From: an uncultured Myxococcales bacterium
GTDB taxonomy: Bacteria > Myxococcota > Myxococcia > Myxococcales > Myxococcaceae
Direction of reading: 5' to 3'
Length of the DNA stretch: 64,000 bases
Assembly: GCA_937980205.1 (NCBI GenBank)
Contig: CALJKW010000055.1
Coordinates: 1 to 64,000 of the forward strand
The notes under the pieces were generated by a model that was not told where the DNA came from, did not search any database, and worked only from the letters and a program-made list of their open reading frames with translations. The translations under genes were made by a program, and so were the position numbers. This document shows, in pieces, positions 35,870-44,615 of the stretch; position 1 is the stretch's first letter; each line of letters starts with the position of its first letter.

Positions 35870-36332
35870 GGTGCTGCTCGCCGCCGCGCTGATCGCGTGC
35901 GCCTGCGAAGGCGTGAAGAAGCAGAACCGCCCGCTGCCGGAAGAGTTCCACGCGGTGACGCTCACCGACCAGCTGCTCGATCGGAGCACGCTCGCAGGCC
36001 AGCCGTGGGTGATCAGTGTCTGGCGGCCGGGCTGCGCGCCGTGCATGCGGCAGCTCGAGGTGCTCGACAAGGTGAAGGCGAAGAACGCGAGCCGGCAGAT
36101 CGGGTTCGTGGCGTTGTCGCTCGAGACCGACGAGCAGGCCATCTTCGACGCTGCCGGGAAGGCCGAGGTCGAGAGCACGCTCGCGTGGGGGGAAGAGGTG
36201 ATGGGGCCGCTCGGCCTCAGGTCGTTGCCGTCGACGGTCTTCCTGGACTCGAGCGCGGTGATCGTGGCCTCGTTCAGCGGAGAGCGCGACGAGGCGACGA
36301 TCGAGAAGTGGATGGAGGTCGCCGCGAAGTGA
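35856..36332 (+). CDS. TlpA/ResA-like thioredoxin-fold lipoprotein
   Basis: A 158-residue protein. The N-terminus (VLLAAALIACACEG) is a lipoprotein signal. The thioredoxin motif is VISVWRPGCAPCMRQLEVL with CxxC, and LPSTVFLD holds the cis-Pro. Periplasmic TlpA-like proteins reduce disulfides, often for cytochrome c or other envelope proteins, and DsbD at 31994-33391 could be the electron donor. The GTG at 35856 overlaps the end of the previous gene; an in-frame GTG at 35871 is an alternative. It ends in a GTGA junction with the following gene. Confidence 0.85.
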   Translation: MRGREVLLAAALIACACEGVKKQNRPLPEEFHAVTLTDQLLDRSTLAGQPWVISVWRPGCAPCMRQLEVLDKVKAKNASRQIGFVALSLETDEQAIFDAAGKAEVESTLAWGEEVMGPLGLRSLPSTVFLDSSAVIVASFSGERDEATIEKWMEVAAK

Positions 36333-36889
36333 CGGGCTGGTGGAAGCAGGGCGCCGGGTTCGCGGCGGCGAAGGCGGTGCTCGCGGCAGCCCGGTTGTCC
36401 GACGCGCCGGAGCGAAGGCTGACGCCTCCCGAGCGGCTCCTGCTCGAGCCGATCTACGAAGACAGCGTCGAGCTCTCGCGGGTGCGGATTCGGGCTCCGG
36501 TCGCCGGGCTGCTCGGCGTCTCGAAGCGCGCGTTCGTGATCGAGGACACCCTGTTCGTCCCGGCGCGGTTCCTGCCGCTGCAGTCCGCCGTCCTCGTCCA
36601 CGAGATCTGCCACGTCTGGCAGCACCAGAACGGCGGCCACGCCTACATCGCCGACTCGCTCGAGGCGCAGCTCGTCGGCGACGGTTACCGGCTCGAGAAG
36701 GGCCTGCGCGAGGGCAAGTCGTGGGCGGAGCTGAACTGCGAGCAGCAGGCGACGTTCATCGAAGAGGCGCACGAGCAGCGGTGCATCGTGGAAGGCAGGC
36801 CTTTCATGCTGCGCGGGCGCGACTACTCGGAGCAGCTTCGGGTGGCGCTGAAGGAGCTCCGCGCGGGGCGCGGCGCTTCATTCCGTTGA
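36329..36889 (+). CDS. HExxH-motif protein (DUF4157-like), putative metallopeptidase-like
   Basis: A 186-residue protein with no signal peptide. Near residue 90 it reads LVHEICHVWQHQNGG, an HExxH zinc-binding pattern followed by Q/H, as in DUF4157-type proteins. A short hydrophobic region precedes it and a Glu/Arg-rich C-terminus follows (NCEQQATFIEEAHEQR). It might be a zinc peptidase or a non-catalytic relative. The GTG start overlaps the stop of the TlpA gene. Last gene of the coupled chain that begins at 33463; it ends near a 20-bp hairpin. Confidence 0.7.
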   Translation: MTGWWKQGAGFAAAKAVLAAARLSDAPERRLTPPERLLLEPIYEDSVELSRVRIRAPVAGLLGVSKRAFVIEDTLFVPARFLPLQSAVLVHEICHVWQHQNGGHAYIADSLEAQLVGDGYRLEKGLREGKSWAELNCEQQATFIEEAHEQRCIVEGRPFMLRGRDYSEQLRVALKELRAGRGASFR

Positions 36890-36899
36890 CAGCCGGGTG

Positions 36900-36946
36900 C
36901 GGGTTCGCGTTCGGGTTCGGCTCCCTCGAACCCGAACCCGAACCCG
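36900..36946. repeat. Near-perfect 20-bp hairpin made of GGTTCG units between convergent genes
   Basis: CGGGTTCGCGTTCGGGTTCG at 36900-36919 pairs with CGAACCCGAACCCGAACCCG at 36927-36946 with one mismatch and a 7-base loop. No T-run follows on either side. It lies exactly between the ends of the HExxH gene (36889) and the Cys-rich lipoprotein gene (36951), so it could terminate or protect both transcripts. Confidence 0.6.
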
Positions 36947-36950
36947 ACAG

Positions 36951-38048
36951 TCATTTGCACGTCCGATCCGCCGCGCACATCCCATTCCTCACCATCCCGC
37001 CGGGGTTCAGGAACGTGCACGCCGTATTGATCGGACAGTCGCCGCCGCCGTCCGGCAGGGCATCGCCGCAGTCGGTGAACCCGTCGTTGTCGTTGTCCCG
37101 GCGGTCGGCGCAGCTCGTCTCCTTCGCCACGAGCCCCGCGCACACGCAGCCGGCGCCGCCGTCGAGCGCGCACGACAGGCCGTCGCAGGCCATCTCCGCG
37201 CAGTCGGTGAGCCCGTCGCAGTCGTTGTCGATGCGATCGCGGCACCGCGCGCCCGTCTCGGCGACCGTGCCGCCGTCGTTGCACGCGCACATCCCTCCGC
37301 CGCCGCAGCGCAGCGTCGACGGATCCGCCATGCACAGCTGGCCGGCGCAGTCGGTGTCCGCGCAGTCGGTCGCGCCGTCGCCGTCGTTGTCCGTCGAGTC
37401 GCGGCAGTCGACCTCGCGCTTCGCCATGTTCGAGCACGTGCAGCCCGCCGTCCCACAGCCGGCCCCCTCGCAGTCGCCGTCCGCACAGTCCGACGCGCCG
37501 TCGCCGTCGTTGTCGACCATGTCGTCGCAGTTGCCCTCGGCCTTCTTCATCGCGCGGCACTGACAGCCGGCGCCGCAGCTCTGCAGCGCGCACTCCGGAT
37601 CCGCGCAGTCGACGAGCGAGTCCGAGTCGTTGTCCATCATGTCGATGCAGTTCGACTCGCCGCGGAACACGCAGACTCCGTTCATGCACGCCTGGTTCGA
37701 CATGCACGACCGGTTGCACATGCCGCAGTTGCGCGGGTCCTGGATCAGGTCGAAGCCGTCGTCGACGTCGCCGTCGCAGTCGTCGTCGAGGCCGTTGCAG
37801 ATCTCGACGGTGCCCACGCCCTCGTCGGTCATGCCGTCGCAGTCGTTGTCCTGCCCGTCGCAGCCGCGGGAGATCTCGTCGCCGTCCATCTTGCAGCAGT
37901 ACGAGTTGCCGAGGCACACGAAGCCGCCGCCGCCGCAGTCTCCGTCGCCGTTGCACTTGAACTTCTTCGTCTCGTCGAACTTCACCGTGCACGAAGCCGC
38001 CCAGCCGAGCAGGGCACCGAGCGCCGCGAAGAAGAAGAGCCGCTTCAT
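36951..38048 (-). CDS. Cys-rich lipoprotein with MopE-like metal-binding repeats
   Basis: A 365-residue protein. MKRLFFFAALGALLGWAASC is the lipoprotein signal. The mature chain is very rich in Cys, Asp, Asn and Gly and contains about eight repeats of the D-x-x-D-N-D-C/S-D-G type (DGQDNDCDGMTDEG, DNDSDSLVDCADPEC, DNDGDGASDCADGDC, DNDCDGLTDCAEMAC), the putative metal-binding motif found in MopE and many myxobacterial proteins. The Asp-rich loops resemble EF-like calcium sites and the Cys likely form disulfides. It is probably an outer-surface protein. Function unknown. Confidence 0.85.
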   Translation of the reverse strand: MKRLFFFAALGALLGWAASCTVKFDETKKFKCNGDGDCGGGGFVCLGNSYCCKMDGDEISRGCDGQDNDCDGMTDEGVGTVEICNGLDDDCDGDVDDGFDLIQDPRNCGMCNRSCMSNQACMNGVCVFRGESNCIDMMDNDSDSLVDCADPECALQSCGAGCQCRAMKKAEGNCDDMVDNDGDGASDCADGDCEGAGCGTAGCTCSNMAKREVDCRDSTDNDGDGATDCADTDCAGQLCMADPSTLRCGGGGMCACNDGGTVAETGARCRDRIDNDCDGLTDCAEMACDGLSCALDGGAGCVCAGLVAKETSCADRRDNDNDGFTDCGDALPDGGGDCPINTACTFLNPGGMVRNGMCAADRTCK

Positions 38049-38056
38049 GGCGCGCT

Positions 38057-39238
38057 CTAGAACGTCCCGCCGAAGGCGGCCTGCAGTCCGAAGCCCGAGC
38101 CCTCGCCGGGATCTCCCGGAGACGGCCCCGAGGGCGCCTGGCCGCCGCTCTTCATCGGAATCAACGGAATCACGAAGGCCCACACCGCGCCCGCGGCGAC
38201 CGCCACCGCGCCCGTCGCCACGAAGATGTTCGCGAGCAGCGCCTGCGTCCGCGCCGTGTTGGCCTGCGCGCGCGTGATGTCGATGATGCCGTCGCGATCT
38301 CCGTCGACCGCGCGGTTCTCGGTCGACTTCGCCATCGCGCCGAACGAGAAGCCCACGCCCATCAAGATCGCGCCCGCGAGCGCCACGTACAGCCCGGGCC
38401 GCTTGTAGAAGACCGGCGCCGGCTCGGCCGTGACGACCGGAGTCTCCACGCGCTCGATCTCCTTCGCGACCAGCGTCACCTTCACCTCGGCCTTCTTCGT
38501 CGGCTCGACCTTCACCGTGTCGTTGAACGGCAGGTAGCCGTCCGCCGCGACCTCGAGCTCGTAGGTGCCGACCGGCATCGCCTTCTCGAAGCTGCCGGTG
38601 CCGAGCTCCTTGCCGCGCAGGCGCGTGACGGCCTTCTGCTCGATGACGTCGACCGAGAGCTTGCCGAGGGGCGTCGCGATCTTCTTCAGCATCTCGTTGA
38701 AGGGGCCCTTCGTCTTGGCGAGGAACTCTTTGTCGCGCTGCGCCTGGCTCTTGCCGGCGATGCCGGCGAAGCCGCCCAGCTGGGCCTTCTCCTGCTTCTC
38801 ACCGCTCTCGATCGACATCGGCAGCACGGCGGGCAGGGTGGGGTCGAAGCCGTTGAGCGTGAGCACCGTGCCGGGCCCCGCCTTGGCCAGCGTGCCGAGG
38901 ATGATGCGGTGCACCCCGAGCTTCTCGGCCAGGGTCTCGAGGCACGCGAAGTCGAGGCACTTGCGCGCGGTCGTCGAGACGCCGGCCGCGTCGACCGGCA
39001 TCTTCACCGTGGCAAAGCGCTCGGAGTCGCCGATGAGCTTGCCGAGCTCCGCCTCGAGCAGCTTCGCCCGAATGGCGAGCGGCTCTTCGGCGGTGTCCGG
39101 CGTGATGCCGATGAAGGCGATCGACGGCCGGAACTCGACGGGCGTCTTCTCTTCGCTCAGGTCGAGGCCGAGCTCGTCCTGGGCCGACGCCGCGAGCGGG
39201 ACCACGAGCGTGAGTACGGCGAGCGGCTTCAGGGTCAC
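38057..39238 (-). CDS. PEGA-domain membrane protein
   Basis: A 393-residue protein. Residues 1-18 are a signal peptide (LAVLTLVVPLAASA). Residues about 30-200 resemble a TolB-like N-terminal domain used to read adhesion or stress stimuli (FIGITPDTAEEPLAIRAKLLEAELGKLI). A PEGA domain of about 65 residues follows (KLSVDVIEQKAVTRLRGKELG through ELEVAADGYLPFND). Two transmembrane segments near residues 285-305 and 340-360 end the protein. The start is GTG at 39236-39238, two bases after plsB. PEGA proteins are common in myxobacterial regulatory and surface systems. Confidence 0.78.
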   Translation of the reverse strand: MTLKPLAVLTLVVPLAASAQDELGLDLSEEKTPVEFRPSIAFIGITPDTAEEPLAIRAKLLEAELGKLIGDSERFATVKMPVDAAGVSTTARKCLDFACLETLAEKLGVHRIILGTLAKAGPGTVLTLNGFDPTLPAVLPMSIESGEKQEKAQLGGFAGIAGKSQAQRDKEFLAKTKGPFNEMLKKIATPLGKLSVDVIEQKAVTRLRGKELGTGSFEKAMPVGTYELEVAADGYLPFNDTVKVEPTKKAEVKVTLVAKEIERVETPVVTAEPAPVFYKRPGLYVALAGAILMGVGFSFGAMAKSTENRAVDGDRDGIIDITRAQANTARTQALLANIFVATGAVAVAAGAVWAFVIPLIPMKSGGQAPSGPSPGDPGEGSGFGLQAAFGGTF

Positions 39239-39240
39239 GT

Positions 39241-41724
39241 TTACTCTCCGATGTAGCTGCGAATCGTCTCCATCAACGCCTTCGCCGAGCCTGCCTGAGC
39301 GACGAGCTTCTTGTCCTGCTCGACGAGGACTTTCTGGTCGATGAGGTACTGCAGGGCGTTGTCGAGGTTCGTGCGCGAGAGCGCCTCGGCGGCCGTCAGA
39401 CTGCCGGCGAGGAACTCACCGCGGCCGCCCTCGAGCGCTTGCTTCACGAACTCCTTCTTCTCGACGCCGGCGGCCGGCAGCGTCGCCGCCAGCTTCGCGG
39501 CGAGCCAGTACGACTCGAGGTAGTCGCGGATCATCTCCGCGAGGAACGAGAGCATCGGCTTCGCGAACGGCTCGGGAGCCGCCTTGAGCGTCGTCTCGTC
39601 CGCGAGCACCAGGCCGAGCTTCTTCAGGTGCTCGACCGTCTCCGCGAAGATGACCTCGAACGTCTTGCCGACCGGGTACGTCAGCTCGAACTTGAACAGA
39701 CGCGACAAGAGCAGCGCGCGCTCGCGAATCACCTGCAGCGAGTCGAGCGGCGTGCTCACGATGGCCGCCGCCACGATCGTCCGGCCCGCGACCAGGTTGA
39801 TGAGCGTGTTCTTGTAGAACGCCATCTCCGGCCGCTTCTCGTCCTCCACCTGGTAGATGGGCTCGCCGAGCGCCTCGACGGTCTTCACCATGCCCTGGTC
39901 CGCGAACATCGACAGCGCGTCGCGAATCGGGCCCAGCGTCGCCGGGCTCGACGGCGCTTCCTCGAGCTGCCGCGAGAAGCGGGCTTCGAGGTCCGTGGCG
40001 ATGCGCCGCAGCATGGTGATGCGCTCGCCGACGTCCTTCGCCGAGATGCCGCGCCGGCGGTGCGCCAGCAGCGCCGAGGCGAGCAGCGCGTGCGGAGTCA
40101 CCGTCGACACGCGCGAGATGCCGTACATCACGTGGTGCCCCAGCGCGCGCACGAGCGAGCGCTTCTGCTCTTCGGTGACGCTGTGCGCGTCGAGCTTGCG
40201 CTCCTTCATCAGGCCCGCGAGCGAGATCGGCTCGGCGAACGAGAGGTGAATGCGGCCGTAGTTCTCCGACAGCACCTTCGGCGCCTGCAAGAGCTGCCCG
40301 ACGCTCTCGGCCTTCTTCTCGCCGCCGCGCAGCTCGGCCCCGTACGAGCTCGACTCGACGACCTTCTCGTAGTCGATCGCGACCGGCACGAAGAGCAGGT
40401 CTTCGCGCGCGCCCTCGAGCACGGCGTCGACCTGCCAGCTGAACATGCCGAGCTTCGGCTGCAGCAGCTTGCCGTTTCGCGACCGGCCGCCCTCGGGGAA
40501 GAACTCGTGGTGGATGCCGTCGTGCACGAGCTTCTTGATGTAGGCCTTGAACGCGGCCGTGTAGATCGGGTCGCCCTTGAAGCTGCGCCGCAGGAAGAAC
40601 GCTCCGCCGCGCCGCAGGAACACGCCCAGCGGGAAGAACGAGAGGTTCGCCCCGGCGGCCACGAGCGGCACCGAGTACCCGCGGTACCAGAGCACGTAGC
40701 TCATCACGAGGTAGTCGACGTGGCTCTTGTGGCTCGGCGTCAGCACGACCGGCGCCTTCGCCGCCGCCTTCATCGCCCGCTCGAGGCCCGCCTCGTCGAC
40801 GTCGATGCCGTCGTAGATGCGGTTGAACACCCAGTCGAGGATCGGTGAGGCCACCGCGACCACCGACGGGCTGTAGCGCGCCGCGATGGCGTCGAGGTTC
40901 CGCTTCGCCTCGCGCGTCACGCTCTCGATCGAGCGGCTCTTCTCCTTCGCCGCGTCTTCGAGCGACCTGCGCAGGGTGCGGTCGCGCAGCGTCTCTTCGA
41001 TGAGCCGGTCGGTCGTCTTCGCCGGCGGCCCGAACACCGCCCGCGTCTCGCGCGCGAGGTGGTGGTGCAGCGTGCTCTTCACCTTGCGCGCGAGCACCGC
41101 CGTCGGCGCGTCTGCGTTCTCGGCGACGAACTTCTGCAGATCGATCGGCTCGCCCAGGCGGAACTGCGCGCGGTGGTAGTTGCGCAGGAAGGTGAAGAGC
41201 GTGTGCAGGAAGCCGGGCGCCTCGGGGCTGCCGAAGAGGCGGTCGAACAGGCTGGGGGCGATCTTCTGGTTCCACTTCTCCCAGACGAGCAGCTCGGGCA
41301 CGAGGTACACCGGCCGATCGCTCTTGCGCGCCATCTCGACGAGCGCGGGGAAGGGGTCTTCGCTGGTGTCGCGGCCCGCGGCCGAGCCGAAGGCGCTCTC
41401 TTTGAGGAAGACCAGCCCCGAGCCCTGGTGCTTGCGCGCGTACGCGAAGCGCACGTCGAACTCGCCGCGCTGGGCCGTTCGCGTCCACGGCTTCGTGAAC
41501 CAGCGGCGCAGGTTCACCACCGCGCGCACCGGGGGCAGCCCGTGCTTCACCAGCGCCCACGACAGGTACAGGTAGTTCACCCATGCGGTGGTCCGCATGA
41601 CGTGCACCACGAGGCCCTGCGCCGACAGCCGGGTCAGCGTGTCGATCGCCGACTGCGGAAAGCGCACCGGCTCGAAGTAGCGCCGCGCCATCGAGCGGCC
41701 GAACGGGCCGATCTCGTCGCGCAT
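39241..41724 (-). CDS. plsB: Glycerol-3-phosphate acyltransferase, PlsB type
   Basis: An 827-residue protein. The acyltransferase core near residues 315-480 contains VVLTPSHKSHVDYLVMSYVL (H-x4-D), GAFFLRRSFKGDPIYTAAF, HEFFPEGGRSRNGKL and FVPVAIDYEKV, the four PlsB motifs. The enzyme makes lysophosphatidate from glycerol 3-phosphate and acyl-ACP or acyl-CoA, and PlsC at 9746 could continue the path. The long N-terminal and C-terminal helical parts are typical of PlsB (about 800). I chose ATG at 41724 because GGAG lies six bases upstream; TTG at 41736 would add four residues. Confidence 0.92.
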   Translation of the reverse strand: MRDEIGPFGRSMARRYFEPVRFPQSAIDTLTRLSAQGLVVHVMRTTAWVNYLYLSWALVKHGLPPVRAVVNLRRWFTKPWTRTAQRGEFDVRFAYARKHQGSGLVFLKESAFGSAAGRDTSEDPFPALVEMARKSDRPVYLVPELLVWEKWNQKIAPSLFDRLFGSPEAPGFLHTLFTFLRNYHRAQFRLGEPIDLQKFVAENADAPTAVLARKVKSTLHHHLARETRAVFGPPAKTTDRLIEETLRDRTLRRSLEDAAKEKSRSIESVTREAKRNLDAIAARYSPSVVAVASPILDWVFNRIYDGIDVDEAGLERAMKAAAKAPVVLTPSHKSHVDYLVMSYVLWYRGYSVPLVAAGANLSFFPLGVFLRRGGAFFLRRSFKGDPIYTAAFKAYIKKLVHDGIHHEFFPEGGRSRNGKLLQPKLGMFSWQVDAVLEGAREDLLFVPVAIDYEKVVESSSYGAELRGGEKKAESVGQLLQAPKVLSENYGRIHLSFAEPISLAGLMKERKLDAHSVTEEQKRSLVRALGHHVMYGISRVSTVTPHALLASALLAHRRRGISAKDVGERITMLRRIATDLEARFSRQLEEAPSSPATLGPIRDALSMFADQGMVKTVEALGEPIYQVEDEKRPEMAFYKNTLINLVAGRTIVAAAIVSTPLDSLQVIRERALLLSRLFKFELTYPVGKTFEVIFAETVEHLKKLGLVLADETTLKAAPEPFAKPMLSFLAEMIRDYLESYWLAAKLAATLPAAGVEKKEFVKQALEGGRGEFLAGSLTAAEALSRTNLDNALQYLIDQKVLVEQDKKLVAQAGSAKALMETIRSYIGE

Positions 41725-41820
41725 GGCCTTCTCCAAGCGCTCGGCGGACGACTGAACCTCGATGGCATCAGCGGCCAGTCACACCCTCCTGGAAAACCTG
41801 CCGCACCATAGCGCCACAGA

Positions 41821-41892
41821 AATGGGGACTGTCCCCATTTTCGGTGAGAAATGGAGCGTCCCCGCTCCAGGAAAAGGGGCCTGTCCCCTTTT
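41821..41892. repeat. Dispersed palindromic repeat, family B copy 1, with a related palindrome
   Basis: AATGGGGAC-T-GTCCCCATT is a perfect 9-bp palindrome (41821-41839) starting a 50-base unit (41821-41870) that matches the reverse complement of 55508-55557 with about three changes. A second palindrome, AAAAGGGG/CCCCTTTT (41872-41892), follows. It lies between the start of plsB and the start of the PilZ-kinase gene. Confidence 0.75.
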
Positions 41893-41960
41893 TCGCGCAG
41901 GGTTGTCAGGCGTTGTGCGGCGAGGTCGGCTTCGTGGAAGTTGAAGCAGGCGAGGGCGCG

Positions 41961-44615
41961 ATGGCGGTACCATTCGGCTCCGCAGCAGGCAGCGCCCGCC
42001 TCGTCATGCACACCACCGGCTTCGTCGACCATCGGCGCGCTCCGCGCGTAGCGGTAGATCTGCCCGTGCTGCGGAAGGTCGATCACCGCTTCGTGCCCGA
42101 GAAGGCGCTCAACCTCTCGGCCACCGGGCTCGCCATCGCCACCGCGTCTCCGCTGGTGCCGGGCAACATCGAGAACCTCGTGCTCGTCGCGACGGACGGC
42201 AGCGTCGAGGTCACCGTCCAGGCCGAGGTCGTCCGCGTCCAGACCGGAGCCCCCCGCCAGTACATCGCCGGCCTCAAGTTCGCCGCGCTCGACACGTCCT
42301 CGTCCTCCGGCATCGAGGCGCTCATGCTCGGCGCCATGCGCACGCCGAGCGGCCACCGCGCCGGCCCGCGCGTCGACGTGCACGCCGAGGCGTTCTGGTC
42401 CGGCCCCGGCTCGAGCGGTGCCACGCCGCTCGAGATGGTCAACTTCAGCCAGACCGGCGCGCAGATCCGCGGCGAGCTCGTGCCGCCCCCCGCGGCGCAC
42501 GGCCTCTTCTCGGTCCGCCACGAAGAGACCGGCGAGATGCTCACGGTGCCCGCCGAGATCGTCTGGCGCCGCAACGAGAAGGACGAGTGCATCGCCGGCC
42601 TGCGCTTCCACACGCACAGCTCCGCGACCTCGCTCGTCGACCAGCTCGTCCGCGCCTTCCTCTTTCTCCCGCGCCCCCGCGCCGTCCCCACCGGAGAGCC
42701 CGGCGTCCGCATCGGCGGCTTCGAGCTCGGCCCGCTGCTCACGCGCGGCCGCTCGCTCGAGGTCTACCGCGCCCGCGCGCTGAACCCGGCGGCCGACACC
42801 GACGGCGCGCCCGACGTCGCGCTCAAGCACTTCCGCGGAGAGCCCGCCGAGGTCGAGCAGTGGACCCGCCGCTTCCTCTCGGCCGTCGAGCTCGGTCGCC
42901 ACCTGCACGATCACCCCGGCGTCGTGCGCGTCTACTCGTGCATGGTCGACACGCGCGAGGCGTGGCTCTCGACTGAGCTGGTGCGCGGCTCGTCGCTCGA
43001 AGACGGCCTCACCGAGCTCGCGCGCAAGTGCCAGCCGGTGCCCGTCGACGCGGTCTTGAGCGTCGTGCGCGAGGTGCTGACCACGCTCGACGACTGCCAC
43101 CGCTTCATCATGTCGCGCGAGGGCAACCACCTCGAGGTGCTGCACGGCGATCTGCGCTCGTCGAACGTGCTCATCGACGGGGCCGGAACGGTGAAGCTCA
43201 CCGGCTTCGGCTCGCCGTACCGCCGGACGCCCGAGCACCTGCCCTGGCTGCCGCCCGAGGTGTTCGCGCACGGCACGCCGACGCCGCAGTCCGACGTCTA
43301 CCAGGTCGGCGTGCTGCTCTACGAAGCGCTCACGGGCGTGCTGCCGTTCAAGGCCGACGACGCCGAGGCGATGCTGCTCGCGATCAACGTCGGCGCCGCG
43401 CCGCCCTCGAAGCTGAACCGCGACGTGCCGCCGGCCCTCGATCGGCTCGTGCTCGCGTCGCTGTCCTCCGACCCCGAGCTGCGGCCGGCCGGCTGCGCCG
43501 CGTTCGCGGAAGATCTGCTCAAGCTCGAGCTCAGCCCCGAGGTGATGAACGCCGCGCGCCGCCGCCTGTCGCTGGTGCGCACGCGCGAGATCACCCGCGA
43601 CATCACGTCGGAGCACGACGTGAAGGTCGAGGCGCCTGCTCCGTCGCCGTCTCCTTCGAGCTGGAAGAAGGGCACGCCGATGACGCCGTGGACGCCGCCG
43701 CGCAGCGCCCTGAAGCCGGGCGAGGTGGTGGGCCGGTACACGATCGTCCGCAAGCTCGCCGAGGGCGGCATGGGCGAGGTCTTCCTGGCGAAGAACGCCG
43801 AAGACAAGACGCTGGTGCTCAAGACGGTGAGCTCGAGCGGCGAAGAGGACAAGGACGCCGTCACGCGCTTCCTCAACGAGGCGCGCCTCGCGTCGATCAT
43901 CAGCCACCCGACCGTCGCCGAGATCCGCGACGTCGGCTTCGATCGCGGCCGGCCGTTCATCGCGATGGAGTACGTCGAGGGCCACACGCTGCACGACGTG
44001 CTGCAGCGCCTCGACGACCGCCGCGAGCGCCTCTCGCCCGGGCTCGCCGCCGCGATCATCGCCGAGTGCTGCGCGGGCCTCGATCACGCGCACGCGCTGC
44101 ACGTCGTGCACCGCGACGTCTCGGCGAAGAACATCATGATCTCGTACGAGGGCGGGGTGAAGCTGCTCGACTTCGGCATCGCGAAGGGCAAGAGCACGCG
44201 CGAGATCACGAAGCCCGGCAAGGTGCGCGGCACCTCGGGCTACATCGCCCCGGAGCAGGTGAAGAGCGGCCCCATCACCGGCTCGGCCGACCTCTGGGCG
44301 CTCGGCGTGAACCTCTACCGCATGCTGACCGGCGTCATGCCGTTCCAGGGCAAGAACGAGTTCGCGGTGCTGACGGCGATCGCCGACGCGCAGCACGTGC
44401 CGGTGGCCGAGCTGCGGCCCGAGGCGCCGCTGGTGCTCTGCGCGATCGTCGAGCGCTGCCTGTCGAAGAGCCCGGCGCAGCGCCCGAGCGCGATGGTCTT
44501 GAGGAACGAGCTCGAGAAGTTCCTCGAGGCGCACCCGGCCGGCCAGGCAGAGCTGAAGGCGCTGATGGACCGGCTCTACGCCATCGAGAAGAGCCGCGAC
44601 GCCAGCGTGAAGTAG
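41961..44615 (+). CDS. PilZ-PilZ-pseudokinase-Ser/Thr kinase protein
   Basis: An 884-residue protein. Two PilZ-like domains (residues about 20-105 with DHRRAPRVAVDLP and NLSATGLAI; about 125-225 with GPRVDVHAEAF and NFSQTGAQI) come first, so cyclic di-GMP binding is plausible. A first kinase-like domain (about 250-530) keeps VALKHF and HGDLRSSN but has no Gly-rich loop and has TGFG in place of DFG, so it is probably inactive. The second kinase domain (about 590-865) has LAEGGMGEVFLAK, VLKTV, HRDVSAKN and DFGIAKG and looks active. The ATG at 41961 has GAGGG upstream. Convergent, with a 40-base overlap, with the ChaN-like gene. Confidence 0.88.
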   Translation: MAVPFGSAAGSARLVMHTTGFVDHRRAPRVAVDLPVLRKVDHRFVPEKALNLSATGLAIATASPLVPGNIENLVLVATDGSVEVTVQAEVVRVQTGAPRQYIAGLKFAALDTSSSSGIEALMLGAMRTPSGHRAGPRVDVHAEAFWSGPGSSGATPLEMVNFSQTGAQIRGELVPPPAAHGLFSVRHEETGEMLTVPAEIVWRRNEKDECIAGLRFHTHSSATSLVDQLVRAFLFLPRPRAVPTGEPGVRIGGFELGPLLTRGRSLEVYRARALNPAADTDGAPDVALKHFRGEPAEVEQWTRRFLSAVELGRHLHDHPGVVRVYSCMVDTREAWLSTELVRGSSLEDGLTELARKCQPVPVDAVLSVVREVLTTLDDCHRFIMSREGNHLEVLHGDLRSSNVLIDGAGTVKLTGFGSPYRRTPEHLPWLPPEVFAHGTPTPQSDVYQVGVLLYEALTGVLPFKADDAEAMLLAINVGAAPPSKLNRDVPPALDRLVLASLSSDPELRPAGCAAFAEDLLKLELSPEVMNAARRRLSLVRTREITRDITSEHDVKVEAPAPSPSPSSWKKGTPMTPWTPPRSALKPGEVVGRYTIVRKLAEGGMGEVFLAKNAEDKTLVLKTVSSSGEEDKDAVTRFLNEARLASIISHPTVAEIRDVGFDRGRPFIAMEYVEGHTLHDVLQRLDDRRERLSPGLAAAIIAECCAGLDHAHALHVVHRDVSAKNIMISYEGGVKLLDFGIAKGKSTREITKPGKVRGTSGYIAPEQVKSGPITGSADLWALGVNLYRMLTGVMPFQGKNEFAVLTAIADAQHVPVAELRPEAPLVLCAIVERCLSKSPAQRPSAMVLRNELEKFLEAHPAGQAELKALMDRLYAIEKSRDASVK

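Noticed and set aside
36900..36946. GGTTCG repeats considered as a telomere or iteron origin
   Set aside because: Internal to the chromosome segment, only three units per arm, and better explained as a hairpin between convergent genes.
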